Part shown: piece by piece, positions 34,291-44,700 of the stretch
Layout: every line of letters starts with the position of its first letter
How positions within the stretch are numbered: position 1 is the stretch's first letter
Notes under the pieces: generated by a model
The model's database searches: none
Seen by the model: the letters and a program-made list of their open reading frames with translations, nothing else
What the model was told of the DNA's origin: nothing
DNA from: Conoideocrella luteorostrata
Lineage: Eukaryota; Ascomycota; Sordariomycetes; Hypocreales; Clavicipitaceae
DNA length: 64,000 bases
Direction of reading: 5' to 3'
NCBI GenBank assembly: GCA_032433595.1
Contig: JASWJB010000054.1
Location: 1-64,000 of the forward strand
Made by a program: the position numbers and the translations under genes

Positions 34291-35988
34291 ATGTCCTCTG
34301 TGCATCGCCCGACGAAAGAAAAGAGCCAAGATATCTGTGTTCCGTCGTTGGCACCGGAAAATAACGTTAAACAGAGCATTGCACCGGCAAAGCTGATTCA
34401 GGAAAACCGACATGGCTCAATGCCTGCTGCACAGCGGACCGATGCGCCCACGACTACGAAACGAGAGATTTGGTCTTGGTACATGTACTACATCGGTGCC
34501 AATGGCATCGGCCCATTCAACTTTGCGCCAGTAGCATTTCAAAATCTATTGTCCCAAGCCTCAGTCGACTCAAAGCTCCACTTCGCAGGCCGCGAGCGCG
34601 ATGTGAACAGCGTTGTGCTGCTGTGCAATGGTGTATCATTCGCTCTGCAAGCCGTCCTCTTCTTAGTTCTTGGCGCTTATGCCGACTATGGAACTTGTCG
34701 CCGATGGATTCTTTTGATTTGGTCTAGCATCTCGTACGGTGTTGGATTTGGCTGGATCGGCGTCCACGGAGCTGAGACGTGGCAAGTCGCCGTTGCCCTC
34801 TACATCCTAGGCTTGGTTTCCTACCAGACGACTACGACATACTGGGTTGCGGCGTTCCCGTCACTTGCACGAAACACGCAGCATCTTAAAGACTGCAGGG
34901 CTTCATACGAAAGAGGAGACATCTCGCAGCAAGACCTGTACCGCCATGATGAGATGGAGCGCAGCAGGCTCAGCAATGTCGCTTTTTGGGCGCAATCGGT
35001 CGTGGAAATCTTCATTCTTGCCATCATTGTGGGAATTGTCTTCGCTGTAAGGGGCTCTGATGGAATGACTGACAATGACACGGCGAATAACAACTGGTGT
35101 CTGTCTATCGTCATAACTTTTGCCACTGCGTACTGGCTGGTGTTTTCTGTACCGTGGTTCGTGTTTGAGAAGAACCGTCCCGGCTTAGATGTCCCGCCGG
35201 GTCGGGATCGAATCACAGCCGGTTTCGTACTGCTGTCGACAGCTGTTTCGCAGATCTGGCGGCTAAAGCAAAGCCTCATCTTCCTTGCCGGGTACTTCCT
35301 CCTCGGCGATTCTCTCAACACAACCATCACCGTCATCTCAACGCTTCAGAATCAAGTCGTCGAGTATAATACCCTGATGCTTGTATACCTACTTGCAGTC
35401 AATATCGCCGCTCAGGCTGCAGGTATCGGTGTCTATTGGTGGGTCCAGAAAACACTAAAAATAAGTGTCAAGTCTTTGTTCAACGTCATCATCATGAGTA
35501 TCATCTTATTAGATGCCTGGGGCATGGTTGGGAATTGGACGAGCAGGTTTGGCTTTCACAATGTATGGGAGATATGGGCGTACCAAGTATTTTATGGCCT
35601 TCTCATATGCCCTTGGTATAGCTATGCCCAGATCATGATTAGCTCCGTGACTCCCAGGGGCCACGAGTCTTTGTTTTTTTCCATCTTCAATATTATTGGG
35701 AAAGCTTCCAGTTTGATCGGGCCGTTGGTCAGTAGCGCGATTATCGATGCGACACCGGGTAGCTCCAATAACAACGCCCCGTTCTATTTTTTATTTGCGT
35801 TGAGTGTTGTAAGTGCGATCGAAATCTGGCTATTTCTGGACCTGGAGAAGAGTGCCCAAGAACAGGGAGACTTCCTTGAGATGGAAAGGGCTCGCGTTTA
35901 CCGAGTCGGAACTACTGGCTGCGATGGCACCGAAGGCGGCATGTCTCTTGATCGCCCCGACTTGACGCTGCCTGGAGAGCATTATTAA
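34291..35988 (+). CDS. Atg22-like MFS transporter
   Basis: A single exon of 565 residues from the preferred Met at 34291 (an upstream in-frame start at 34201 would add 30 residues). The N-terminal block EIWSWYMYYIGANGIGPFNFAP matches the family opening before helix 1. About twelve hydrophobic segments follow, with the family's large internal loop (LKDCRASYERGDISQQDLYRHDEMERSRLSNVAF). Later segments include FLAGYFLLGDSLNTTITVI and the FSIFNIIGKASSLIGPLVSS helix. Atg22 in yeast exports amino acids from the vacuole. Many ascomycetes have extra paralogues in metabolite clusters that likely move amino acids or small amines. Here it closes a same-strand trio with the decarboxylase and methyltransferase. 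Confidence 0.92.
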   Translation: MSSVHRPTKEKSQDICVPSLAPENNVKQSIAPAKLIQENRHGSMPAAQRTDAPTTTKREIWSWYMYYIGANGIGPFNFAPVAFQNLLSQASVDSKLHFAGRERDVNSVVLLCNGVSFALQAVLFLVLGAYADYGTCRRWILLIWSSISYGVGFGWIGVHGAETWQVAVALYILGLVSYQTTTTYWVAAFPSLARNTQHLKDCRASYERGDISQQDLYRHDEMERSRLSNVAFWAQSVVEIFILAIIVGIVFAVRGSDGMTDNDTANNNWCLSIVITFATAYWLVFSVPWFVFEKNRPGLDVPPGRDRITAGFVLLSTAVSQIWRLKQSLIFLAGYFLLGDSLNTTITVISTLQNQVVEYNTLMLVYLLAVNIAAQAAGIGVYWWVQKTLKISVKSLFNVIIMSIILLDAWGMVGNWTSRFGFHNVWEIWAYQVFYGLLICPWYSYAQIMISSVTPRGHESLFFSIFNIIGKASSLIGPLVSSAIIDATPGSSNNNAPFYFLFALSVVSAIEIWLFLDLEKSAQEQGDFLEMERARVYRVGTTGCDGTEGGMSLDRPDLTLPGEHY

Positions 35989-36202
35989 ACTAGCTCCCTT
36001 CTCCTTATACTAGTAGCTCTATTTATTAACGTCTGCTTGTATTAGCCCAATAACCAACATATGTCAAGACCTATTGACCCCGAGGACCAACATTCTGTTG
36101 GAAGCAACATTATGGAATTGAATGGGTCACAAAATGCATGTATTTATGATTCTGATGAACATGAAGATGATTGTTGTTCCCAGTTCTGATGTCTTCGTAT
36201 TA

Positions 36203-37038
36203 TCAATGAACTTTTGAATGTGGACGTGCATTGGCATTAGCTGCCGAGTTAAGTAACAAACGAACCATGTCGAGGTTTGTCGTGCTTGCGGCTATCCGCA
36301 ATGGAGTGCCTACATTACGTCTTGTTCTGTTTAACCCCCCTTCGACATGAGGCCCCGAGTTGAGTGACGGACGAACTATGCCAAGGTGTCCCATGCTTGC
36401 GGTTGTTTGCAGCGGCGTCGGTAGCCCATAGCATTGATCGTTTACCGAAACGCCATTTTGAAGAAGTGTAGATACTCGCTCAACACAGCCACTGTATACT
36501 GTTAGCAATAGTGACGTGACATCTGGTCGAAATTCGCCTTTACGTCAATTCCAGCCCATAACTTCCGCCGACAATTGTTGTCTCTCGAGCAAAAATAAGG
36601 GATACACCTCCATCATCCAACTGAGTGTCTTTCTTTATCAAAATCATAGCGACACGGAGATAACCACATGCTAAGGACCTTTGCATCGGCGTGTTCCCGC
36701 TTGCTCTCGTTAATTTCAGCAGGCTCCATGTTCCAAGAGGAGACATAAAATATTTTCATCCCCCAACTCAGCGGCTTCAATGCGCTGTCCGCCTGTGGGT
36801 TGCGCGCCTCCCTTAAGTGGTACGCTAATAAACACATGTCCCTTCTCTTTAGTTTTAAATATACAATATAAAAGCATTTCGTTAATAAAAAACCACGGGC
36901 TGCGCCCAATATAGCTAACAGCATATAGCAAAGATTTTTAGAATAGGCTCTTCTTATTTTAGCTACCCTATACGACCCTATTGGAGGTCTTAGACGGCCA
37001 CTCGCTCTACTTGTACGGATTTTCAGTTCTTCGCCCAA
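36203..37038 (-). pseudogene. Ankyrin-repeat protein relic
   Basis: The minus strand retains ankyrin-like repeats in at least three frames: AAELGDENILCLLLEHGA, SGNTPMQRSLACGYLRVAMIL, and further on TPLQTTASMGHLGIV and TPLRIAASTTNLDMVRLLLNS. Frame changes between them and internal stops show the gene is not functional. Ankyrin proteins of this kind are numerous in fungal accessory regions. A second relic of the same type lies at 40380-40960. Confidence 0.7.
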
Positions 37039-37600
37039 TTCTTTACCGTGGCACTGTGTAGTTTGCTAACTCAAACTGCGCAAATTAAATTATTGGGCTG
37101 ATGTGGCCGCTGGACTAGTAAATACCGCCCATAAGTTGTGAGGAGCAAGAGGAAAAATATGTTCCGGGGGGGGGGGGGGGTAGTATAAAAGCCGCATTTA
37201 TACAGTTCACAATCATAGTATAACTCAGTAGGTCTCAGTTTGGAGAACAACTGATGTGGTGAGCTTCTGCGTAAATCCGCTAGGTCAAAGTCAAGATCCA
37301 CTCTGTTTTAGAAAAATCCCGAGTAGCCACTGCACAGTGGCATTGGCGTCAGCGCGCACGTGAGAAGACGGTTGTTGGTTGGTAACATTCTAAAGATGCT
37401 ACATTATGTCATTGGCTGACAGATGAAAACGAATGCAAATTTCCCTCTCCAGAAGATCAATCTACGGCCCGTACTAAGTTTTATCTCACCCACCTATTTG
37501 TTTACAGAACGTTGACCCTATGATCTGCATTTCCATCGACCAGAGAAAGTAAGACAAATAAACATCTCGCCTACTCTAGCAGTCTTTTTACGCCGCCATT
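37039..37600. other. Intergenic region with a 15-bp poly-G run
   Basis: A run of 15 G occurs at 37166-37180. No gene is supported; the right part is the promoter side of the DUF4267 gene. Confidence 0.45.
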
Positions 37601-37990
37601 ATGTTGCCAGACTTCAACCTCCGCCACATCCCCGCACTCTTTGCTGCTTCCACGATGGCATTTGGTGGTCTCTGGCCCATGTTTAATGCCAAGTCTGCTA
37701 TGCTCGAGTTCGGTTTCCCAGCTCGCGTCGCAAATTCACCTGCAGTAGCGCCGGTAGCAGTCGTCGGCAATGTTCGCACTACAATTATTGGCGCTTTAAT
37801 GCTTCTTTTTTATTCTCGCCAACAAATGGATGTTGTTGATACCTTCATGGCTGTCACAGGCGCCTATGCTGGCTTGGTGGATTCTTATATTGTTTGGAAA
37901 GAAGGCAATCCTTCCAAGGCTGCATTTCGCCTAATCAGCTCGTTGTTAATCTCGGCTTGGGGTTTCTTTGGAATGACAGCTGGCCGCTGA
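37601..37990 (+). CDS. Small DUF4267-type integral membrane protein
   Basis: An intronless gene of 129 residues with four hydrophobic segments, as in the fungal DUF4267 family. Recognisable text includes MAFGGLWPMFNAKSAMLEFGF, GNVRTTIIGALMLLFY, and a closing AAFRLISSLLISAWGFFGM. Length is that of the complete family. The biochemical role is unknown. It sits just right of the Atg22-like gene and may mark the edge of the biosynthetic block. Confidence 0.8.
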   Translation: MLPDFNLRHIPALFAASTMAFGGLWPMFNAKSAMLEFGFPARVANSPAVAPVAVVGNVRTTIIGALMLLFYSRQQMDVVDTFMAVTGAYAGLVDSYIVWKEGNPSKAAFRLISSLLISAWGFFGMTAGR

Positions 37991-38378
37991 CTTGCCGAGG
38001 TCTCGGACTGTCACCCGGAATTGCATAATCCTGTCGAGGCTTAGAAATCCCAGATTGACGGAATTTAGAGAGGGAATTCAGGTGTTAAAAAACTGTCAAA
38101 TTCCTCTGCAAATCAGATAGAAATCAATGACAAGATTCCACTGCACGCTAAGTCTATAGCCAGACCTTCACAGCCATATGATGTGCTATGCTGATATTGG
38201 CCGCCATATCCGCTTGAGCAGCTGCGGTTGTCTGCAAGCTATTCGTCCGCGACACTCTTATACTTTGCCAGTGGACTCATCTACTCAACGGCTCCGTCAT
38301 CCTCCATGATAGCTGTCATCCGCGCCGGTTACAATCTTGTGATGACCAGCTGTCCGGGATCAGCTGTTTCCCAATCGA
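37991..38378. other. Intergenic spacer
   Basis: I see nothing recognisable. Confidence 0.35.
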
Positions 38379-38750
38379 CTACCCCGTTGTTCCGCTGGCA
38401 TGAGCCGGATTCGAATTGTCTTCCATGCACACAAGACTAAAGAAGAGGCTGACAAGCTCGTCGGTGCGTGCCATGGGTGAATGAGCGAGGGAGATGATGT
38501 CCATTGAGGAGGCAGAGAAGAATTCGAAGCTTCCGGCAGCGTCGAGACAGGCCATTGCTGCTCGGGTGTGACACAAGTCGAATTCCTCCTTCTCCAGCAC
38601 CTTGTTGGGTACGGAGTAGTGCCACATAAAACGACTCTGTGGTAAATGCGCGCTTGGCTCCCCTCGTCCGCCCAATGGCACAACGTCACGCGACCTCAGG
38701 TGAGCCGGGCGAGTCCTGTAAGTCCACGCAGCTTTCGTAAGGGGCCACAT
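38379..38750 (-). CDS. Hypothetical protein, possibly a transcription-factor C-terminus relic
   Basis: A minus-strand frame of 123 residues. Its second half (EKEEFDLCHTRAAMACLDAAG then a Ser/Phe-rich helix and TDELVSLFFSLVC) resembles the C-terminal part of some fungal-specific transcription factors. No DNA-binding domain is present and no upstream exon could be joined. It is either a short orphan gene or a remnant; the family assignment is weak. Confidence 0.3.
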   Translation of the reverse strand: MWPLTKAAWTYRTRPAHLRSRDVVPLGGRGEPSAHLPQSRFMWHYSVPNKVLEKEEFDLCHTRAAMACLDAAGSFEFFSASSMDIISLAHSPMARTDELVSLFFSLVCMEDNSNPAHASGTTG

Positions 38751-39989
38751 GCGGATTGATTGGTGTCGGTCCTCGTGATTACCAACATCACGCCAATTAC
38801 GGAGTAGTGATGCACAACCTGTAGAGATGACAACTTAATCCCGGGAGTAGAAGATGATTAGTCAGACTTGACCATTTGTCTTAAGGAGGTGAATTTAGGA
38901 TGGATTGTGCTATAGATGCATGTCAGGGTTGTTTAACTTGGTCCATCCAACAACCACGCTCCACCTCCATTGTACGTCTCTCCACTATTTGCTGCTGGGC
39001 ATACGATACGATCTGGCATAAGATCCTGCACGACGCGCGCGCGAAAACTAAGTAACCCCTCTCCACTAAAGAGAACGGTGGGGTGAGGTGCTCGATCGAG
39101 GCTGTGGCCTTTTGTTCAGTAGTTTATGGCTTAATTGTGTCAGAAAGCCGCCCGACATCGATGAATTGATCCGTTGCCCGTTGCCCTTTGCCCTACCCCA
39201 TCTAGTTGCGCTGAGCGAGACCAGACGTGCCAATAGGCCGTCAGAAATCGTCGCCCAAGGGCCAGCATCCTCACCACCCACCAGGGCTATGCCGGAACTT
39301 GCTGTTGGTAAAGCATCAAGCCTGGCGACTGCCCTTTTACCTCCACATCCATTGGCTCGCCGCAGCTACTGTCACGGCGCCCGCAAAACGACATGTCTTT
39401 CATAGTTATGCAGCGCACGCAAACTTAATTTCAGGTGGGGTGGTCGCAAACTTTTGGCCTGTTAATGTAGCAATTAATTCCGCAAAGTGATGGCACGGGC
39501 TGGTCTCCGCATAGCATTGTTTCCCAAGACGGTCACTCACGTCGAATCGATTCGCTTAGCCGTGCAAAAATCGCGACACTCTGCCGCATATGATGGCGAC
39601 TCCAAAGCTTTTACGGTCGGCAGGCGCTATTTGGGAAGACATTACATGGATTTGGTTGCAAGGAGATGGGAGTGCGAAGTGGACAGTACTCTTCCATACT
39701 TGATGGTATGTAGTTAGTGTGCGTCTTGTTCTCGTCTGACAAAATACAGCATTTAGCAATCCCATGACTAAGAACAGATCAATTCTGTAGTTAGAAATGC
39801 TCGGCATTATTTCCTATTAGAGCAGTACACACATTGGATACTGGATCCAGGCATTGCTGTCATCCGGAAAGTTGCTGAAACTGGCTCCATTTAATCTACT
39901 CTGGGGAGATGTTTTCATCTGCATCTCCTTACTCTAGGGCGACTTTAAGCCCTGACCCAAAACAAACCTAATATTTCCGTAAAACTAGC
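38751..39989. other. Non-coding stretch
   Basis: No supported gene. Short frames at 39088-39717 overlap on both strands without family signal. Confidence 0.35.
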
Positions 39990-40199
39990 TGTGGGTTGCA
40001 CAGGGTGTCGTGCAGGGGGTATCGATACCTCGTGCGGTCAAAATGCAATATATTTAATAATCTCTGTATGTGTATATCTAAGAGGAGGAAAACAAGTCAA
40101 GGTGGAAGGCTCGATATCGCCATATAAATATCGTGGCCGAAAGGTAACCACGTGACCTGCTCCGTGCTTCCTGTTGTGCTTGACGGCAGGATTCCAACA
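39990..40199 (-). mobile_element. Solo LTR (copia-like), copy 3
   Basis: On the minus strand it begins TGTTGGAATCCTGCCG and ends AACCCACA, 210 bp, and matches the copies at 7497-7692 and 8676-8877 in order and content. The 5-bp flanks (CTAGC and GATTT) do not match, so the target duplication has been lost or the copy has recombined. Confidence 0.85.
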
Positions 40200-40379
40200 G
40201 ATTTCTAAGGTAGAAGTACTCTAAATCAAGGCTCCGACCGGGTTTGCAACGAAGTTGTCTATACCAGGAGATGTAGGCATCTTAATTCGATTAAGTAATA
40301 CATCTATATCTCATAGCGGCTATAAGAACTTCATACTGGCTGGGGACAGCTGGGGACTCAAGCTCTATTCTTACAGCAT

Positions 40380-40960
40380 CAACGCGTTCCATTTTTGCGG
40401 CATCTGACAAAATCGTCTAATCGTATCTCGGGTCTTCGGAGACGAGATAAACCCCCTACTTTATTGTTCAGCAGATCAACAACAGCTTCATACCCGCGAT
40501 TCTTAGCACACCATAGCCGCGTTAGGCCATGATACTTTGTCCCTCGAGTTGACATCAGCGTCGCTTGGAGTAGCAGCTCGACAATGGCATTGAGCCCCTA
40601 CCCAACAGCATACCGTGGAGGCGTTAGACTGAAGTAGTTGTCCTTCATATTATTATAAGTCATTCTCTCTCTAGCAGTAGCTTGATAAAAGCCTCGTGGC
40701 CGCCCTCGCCGTTCCCAGCTGTCTGGCGGCCAACATGGAAGTTGAACAAGTTCAGATAGAGCACGCAGAGCTCCAAAAGAAGGGTGCATGCCTGTTGGGT
40801 AGTGATGAAGCGATGCCACCGCAGTCTAAACGGAACTGATGTATGTGATGCTGGGTTGCCAAGCAGAAACTCGCCGACAGTTGAATTCTGCCGTGGTGAA
40901 TTGTGATGAACAATCCATACGGAGATCTAGAGACTGCTCCTAACCAAGTCGAGCTCATCA
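40380..40960 (-). pseudogene. Second ankyrin-repeat relic
   Basis: Minus-strand fragments such as NGEGGHEAFIKLLLERE and AIVELLLQ followed by ADVNSRDK-like text can be read in different frames, separated by stops. This is the signature of decayed ankyrin repeats. No intact frame remains. Confidence 0.55.
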
Positions 40961-42344
40961 ATGAATTGGCGCCGGTGTGTCCGGCACCCAGCTTGGCATA
41001 TTCGGCTCAACTTTGAGGCCGGCCCAATTAGTTCGGTATTGTTTGGCGTGGTTGGACTACCAACTACAAGCACCCTTGAACGCGAGCATTTTCGAGTCTC
41101 AGCCACAACATTCGGCTGCTAGCAGCGCAGCTGAACGGTTGGGTTCCCTTGCAGGGCTTTGGTTGATTGGGCGTGGGCTGCACAGGAGTAAATGCTTATA
41201 GACACATTATCTATTTGGGCTAGGTCGTGAAAACAAGGCCGCAAATCGCGGTTGCTTCCGCAGTTCTTGGTATGTTCTTAATGTGCGCTATTGCGAAACT
41301 GGATCAGATCTGCATGGGGCTCCTTGCTTCACTTCCGCCAAATAAACTTCCAGGTATGGAATTGTTACGTTTTGTCTAATCCGCTGTCGGAGGTTTGCGT
41401 CATTGACTCAAGATACATACTTTCTTAAAGGTCTGGATATACAGCTTGCATCCGCCTAGAAGCAATAGCTGTATGCTATTCCGAGCCTGCATCTGCACAT
41501 AATCGATGTAACGCTACTCGAAAGCGGTTGTTTCATGACACCGGCCCGTCATGCAACCTACAAAGAGTAAGCAGTGCGGCGCCTCAGGTCCAGGGGGGGG
41601 GGTATAACTGACGCAACTCACCCACCACATCTTCAATAGCCTTAATGTATCCAAAACACCAGAAAGATCACAAAGTGCTCTATAACCACAATTATGTAAG
41701 CCAAGAAGGGTTATAGGATTTAGTGAAAGGTTTCGAAAGGGTATTAACGCCTGTCATCTTCATACAAGCAAGTCCGGCGATTCGCCACTTATGGCTAACG
41801 CCCAGATGGAACCATGAACTTATAAAAGTGGACAAATGCATGACAAGTATGAAACGTTCCGCATAAGAAATAGATGCGTTACTCTTCCGATGTGCTATAT
41901 TTCCTAGCTTTTATTGGTTTTCCGCACAAGGATCGTTCATGTCCGCCACGATGCCCCGCTCCTATGAGCCCAAATCTAGATCTGTTAGTCTGCGATGTCA
42001 AGGCTTTAGGACAAAACCTTAGCCGCGGAAAAACAACTCACGCACTTATGTATCAGCTTCTGGGTCAATATGCATACTTTCTACTGAATATGCTCGAATG
42101 TTTCGGCCGCAATGCATTCCTTTTGTAGCTTATACACGAGAAGATCCAGGGTGTCGATACTAGCCAGATCATGCGCTTAATACTATCTTTCTCCAGACAT
42201 TATTGACTACAAATTGGGTATAAATAGAGGTCAATATCCTTCCCTTCTAAGAATTGACTCAAGTTGCAAAAGGGTGTCATTTTATATAACATCGAAGTCA
42301 CATTACACTATACTACAGAATTTATCCAAACCCGTCTCAATAAA
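40961..42344. other. Non-coding stretch upstream of the small secreted protein
   Basis: No supported gene. Contains a 9-10 bp poly-G run near 41594. An AT-rich stretch with TATAAATAGAGG near 42220-42232 is a plausible TATA element, about 115 bp before the start codon of the secreted-protein gene. Confidence 0.4.
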
Positions 42345-42678
42345 ATGAAGCTTGTCCAGCTTGCTCTCTTTATTTCCGGCGTCGTCGGCGCCGTCGCCTT
42401 GTCCGAGCCTACAAGCCAGAGTCAGTCAATTTCCGAAGAGATCGAGCCTTTCGCCAAGTATAAGGTCGTTTGCAGCAGTGTTAGGCAACATAGTCGTTGC
42501 AAAGAGGGGACCAAGAAGGATGGCTGTCGATGCGGCATGTTTGGGAAGTATAATTGCAAGCCTGCCTCGCTTAAAACGGGCCTGTGCTCCAGCTGCAAGT
42601 GCCAGAGGTAAGCAATTATAATCTAATGCTTCGTCTTCGTATGAGTGATTAACCTTGAGTCAATCCAGGTACAAGTAA
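42345..42678 (+). CDS. Small secreted cysteine-rich protein (8 Cys)
   Basis: Exon 1 (42345-42607) and a 10-bp exon 2 (42669-42678) give 90 residues; without the intron it would end two residues earlier. Residues 1-20 are a clear signal peptide (LVQLALFISGVVGAVA). The mature part is basic and has eight cysteines (VVC, SRC, DGC, RC, YNC, LC, SC, KC) in about 50 residues, enough for four disulphides. Spacing is reminiscent of small fungal antimicrobial or effector proteins, but I do not recognise an exact family. The gene stands alone between decayed regions. Function is unknown. Confidence 0.75.
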
Positions 42679-44299
42679 ATGGCCCCTAAGTTTCGATCAA
42701 CCACATAACACTATGAGATGTTATTCTTCTCCTCCTTTTCTAAGACCTTTGTGTACTTGAAAGAGAAAAGAGTTATACACAAGGATTTTTCTTGTCGAAA
42801 TATGATGGGTTAAAAGCATACGCTCTCCAACGAAGCATTTTGTAACTTGATTTTGTGCGTTTTTCTTTCTGTGTTGTGTATATTTGTACTTTTGAGCTCT
42901 ATTATTATTAGATAAGTCTGTTTTGGTGTCGTGCGTAGCTATTCAACATACTGCTCTAGACTGACAGCTTTTCGTCTTGTCGTTATTTAACGTGAATCAC
43001 GACGCTTTGCACCGCCGCTTTTAGTTATGCTAACTTAGGCGCTAATTATCTAATGCTCACTAAGCTTAATTCGGCTCCCTAAGCTGCCACCTGAGCTACC
43101 CCTAAGCTTGAAGTAATTTATAATTAAGCTATAAGAAAAGTTAAAGACTATAGATATATTAATAACAAAGCCTGTGATGGACTCGAGCTAGAAGCTCAGG
43201 TCATACAGGTGTAGCACACAGATCTAGCTAGAGAGGCCTTCCGTAGACTGCCCCCTAGGGGCAGAGGTAGAGACTAACTTTACTATAAGCTTTACTTAGA
43301 TTATTTTTTTAATTCTGAACTTCTCGAACCCTAACCTAATGCCTAAGCACCTTCGTAGGCCCTCTAATAATCCGAAAGCGTACTTTCCCAATTAGCAGAA
43401 GCTACTCGAAGACTAGCCGTTTAAGCAGCTATCCTTCCAGAAGACACAAGACTCGCTCTCGTAGTCGCAGCGTGGGATAGAGCGTTTTTTTAGCATAGAT
43501 AGTCTCTAGCTCTCGCCGACAAGCCGCGCGGCGATTCGGGTGCCTAAATGATTTGCGGCTTACGTTCCTGCCACGCTTTAGCCTAAACCTCCCATCTGAC
43601 CAGGTCGTGCAACCCCACGGCATGAACCTTGCGAGAACAAGGCATGTGCCTTTCGGATCGTTTCAGGCTGGCAGTGTTCGATTCTCGATGTTTCTGTTTT
43701 TTCCAGCGTCTGCCGCCAGCACGCCCCACTCTAAGACTTTCGCAACCTCGAATGCTGTCACGGCATAAGGACCTCTAGCTGGAGCCTACAAGCGGCAACG
43801 GCTACGCTGGGGTCTTAAGGGCTTGAGAAGGGCAACAGTGGGGACAACGCGCACTTTCAAGGTGTGCGCATCTGAGGATAACTGTCTTTTGCACAAGGAC
43901 TTGAATGTATTCAATCTTGATCAATTAGCTATGCAAAGGAACTCCTAATACGTGAAACTCGTGCATAGTGGTTCGGCGCACCCACTAGGCACAGTGGAAG
44001 CGCTTCCAGTAGCTTAAGTATCGCTCTATAGTGCTTCTCTCTTGCAGGAGAGGTTAGGACCTCGTTCCAATTGGAAGGGGGAGACCGAGGGTTCAAACGG
44101 AATCTCCAGACGAAGAGACGCCGCCTGCAAAACGTCTCAACATCCAAGGGCTATGGGACGTTGACGAGCAGGATTTTGAATCCAACCGCACACCAGCTAG
44201 GCGAACCAGAAATGAAATGGACTGGCCCTTTTTTTTTAGCCAACCTAGTAACTTTTAAACTAGTAGGATGATTTAGGACCAACAGGCAATCATTGACTT
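42679..44299. other. Decayed, partly AT-rich region
   Basis: About 1.6 kb without a supported gene. Sequence from 43010 to 43400 is full of TAA, TTA and AGCTTA steps, as in old RIP-mutated transposon DNA. Short opposite-strand frames at 43429-44271 have no family signal. Confidence 0.4.
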
Positions 44300-44700
44300 T
44301 TGGCGTAGCCGCCGAGATCTAATGATAAACCCAGCCGCTGCTCGCTCTTTAATATCAAGCATCGGCGACGATCTGAGGCACTGGCGGGCTGTCGGATGTC
44401 AGTTCTGTTTCGCCACGAATAGAAAACGTCAGGTAGACCATGACATAACAGTATACGCCTTGTCCGGCATCGAAGAACCCTATGCAATACTAAATTGGTT
44501 GGAAACGTTGCGAATCAAGAGATATATTCAGGTAGAGCTGGTATATGTAGTCTCTGCGGTCCTATAAATGAGTTCTGCCAAGAATTGGCTATTGGCTACA
44601 ATATCTGCACTCCCGAAACCGAAGAAAAGAAGAAGCATTGGCGGCGCATGCAGGCCGCCGCTACACAATTAGACGAGTTATGGGATTTTATCTACCACTA
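44300..44700 (+). pseudogene. Relic of a cysteine-rich protein-coding sequence
   Basis: The plus strand can be read as HWRAVGCQFCFATNRKRQ, then EEPYAILNWLETLRI, then (after a frame change) GRAGICSLCGPINEFCQELAIGYN and WRRMQAAATQLDELWDF. The two CxxC pairs suggest a zinc-binding region like that at the C-terminus of some fungal helicase-like genes, but this is a weak resemblance. Frame breaks show it is dead. The tail overlaps the 3' end of the NRPS fragment on the opposite strand, so it marks a rearrangement junction. Confidence 0.4.

Noticed and set aside
41590..41602. Poly-G runs here, at 37166-37180 and near 46385-46395 as regulatory or G-quadruplex sites
   Set aside because: Single homopolymer runs are common slippage or assembly artefacts; no repeated G-tract pattern supports a quadruplex.
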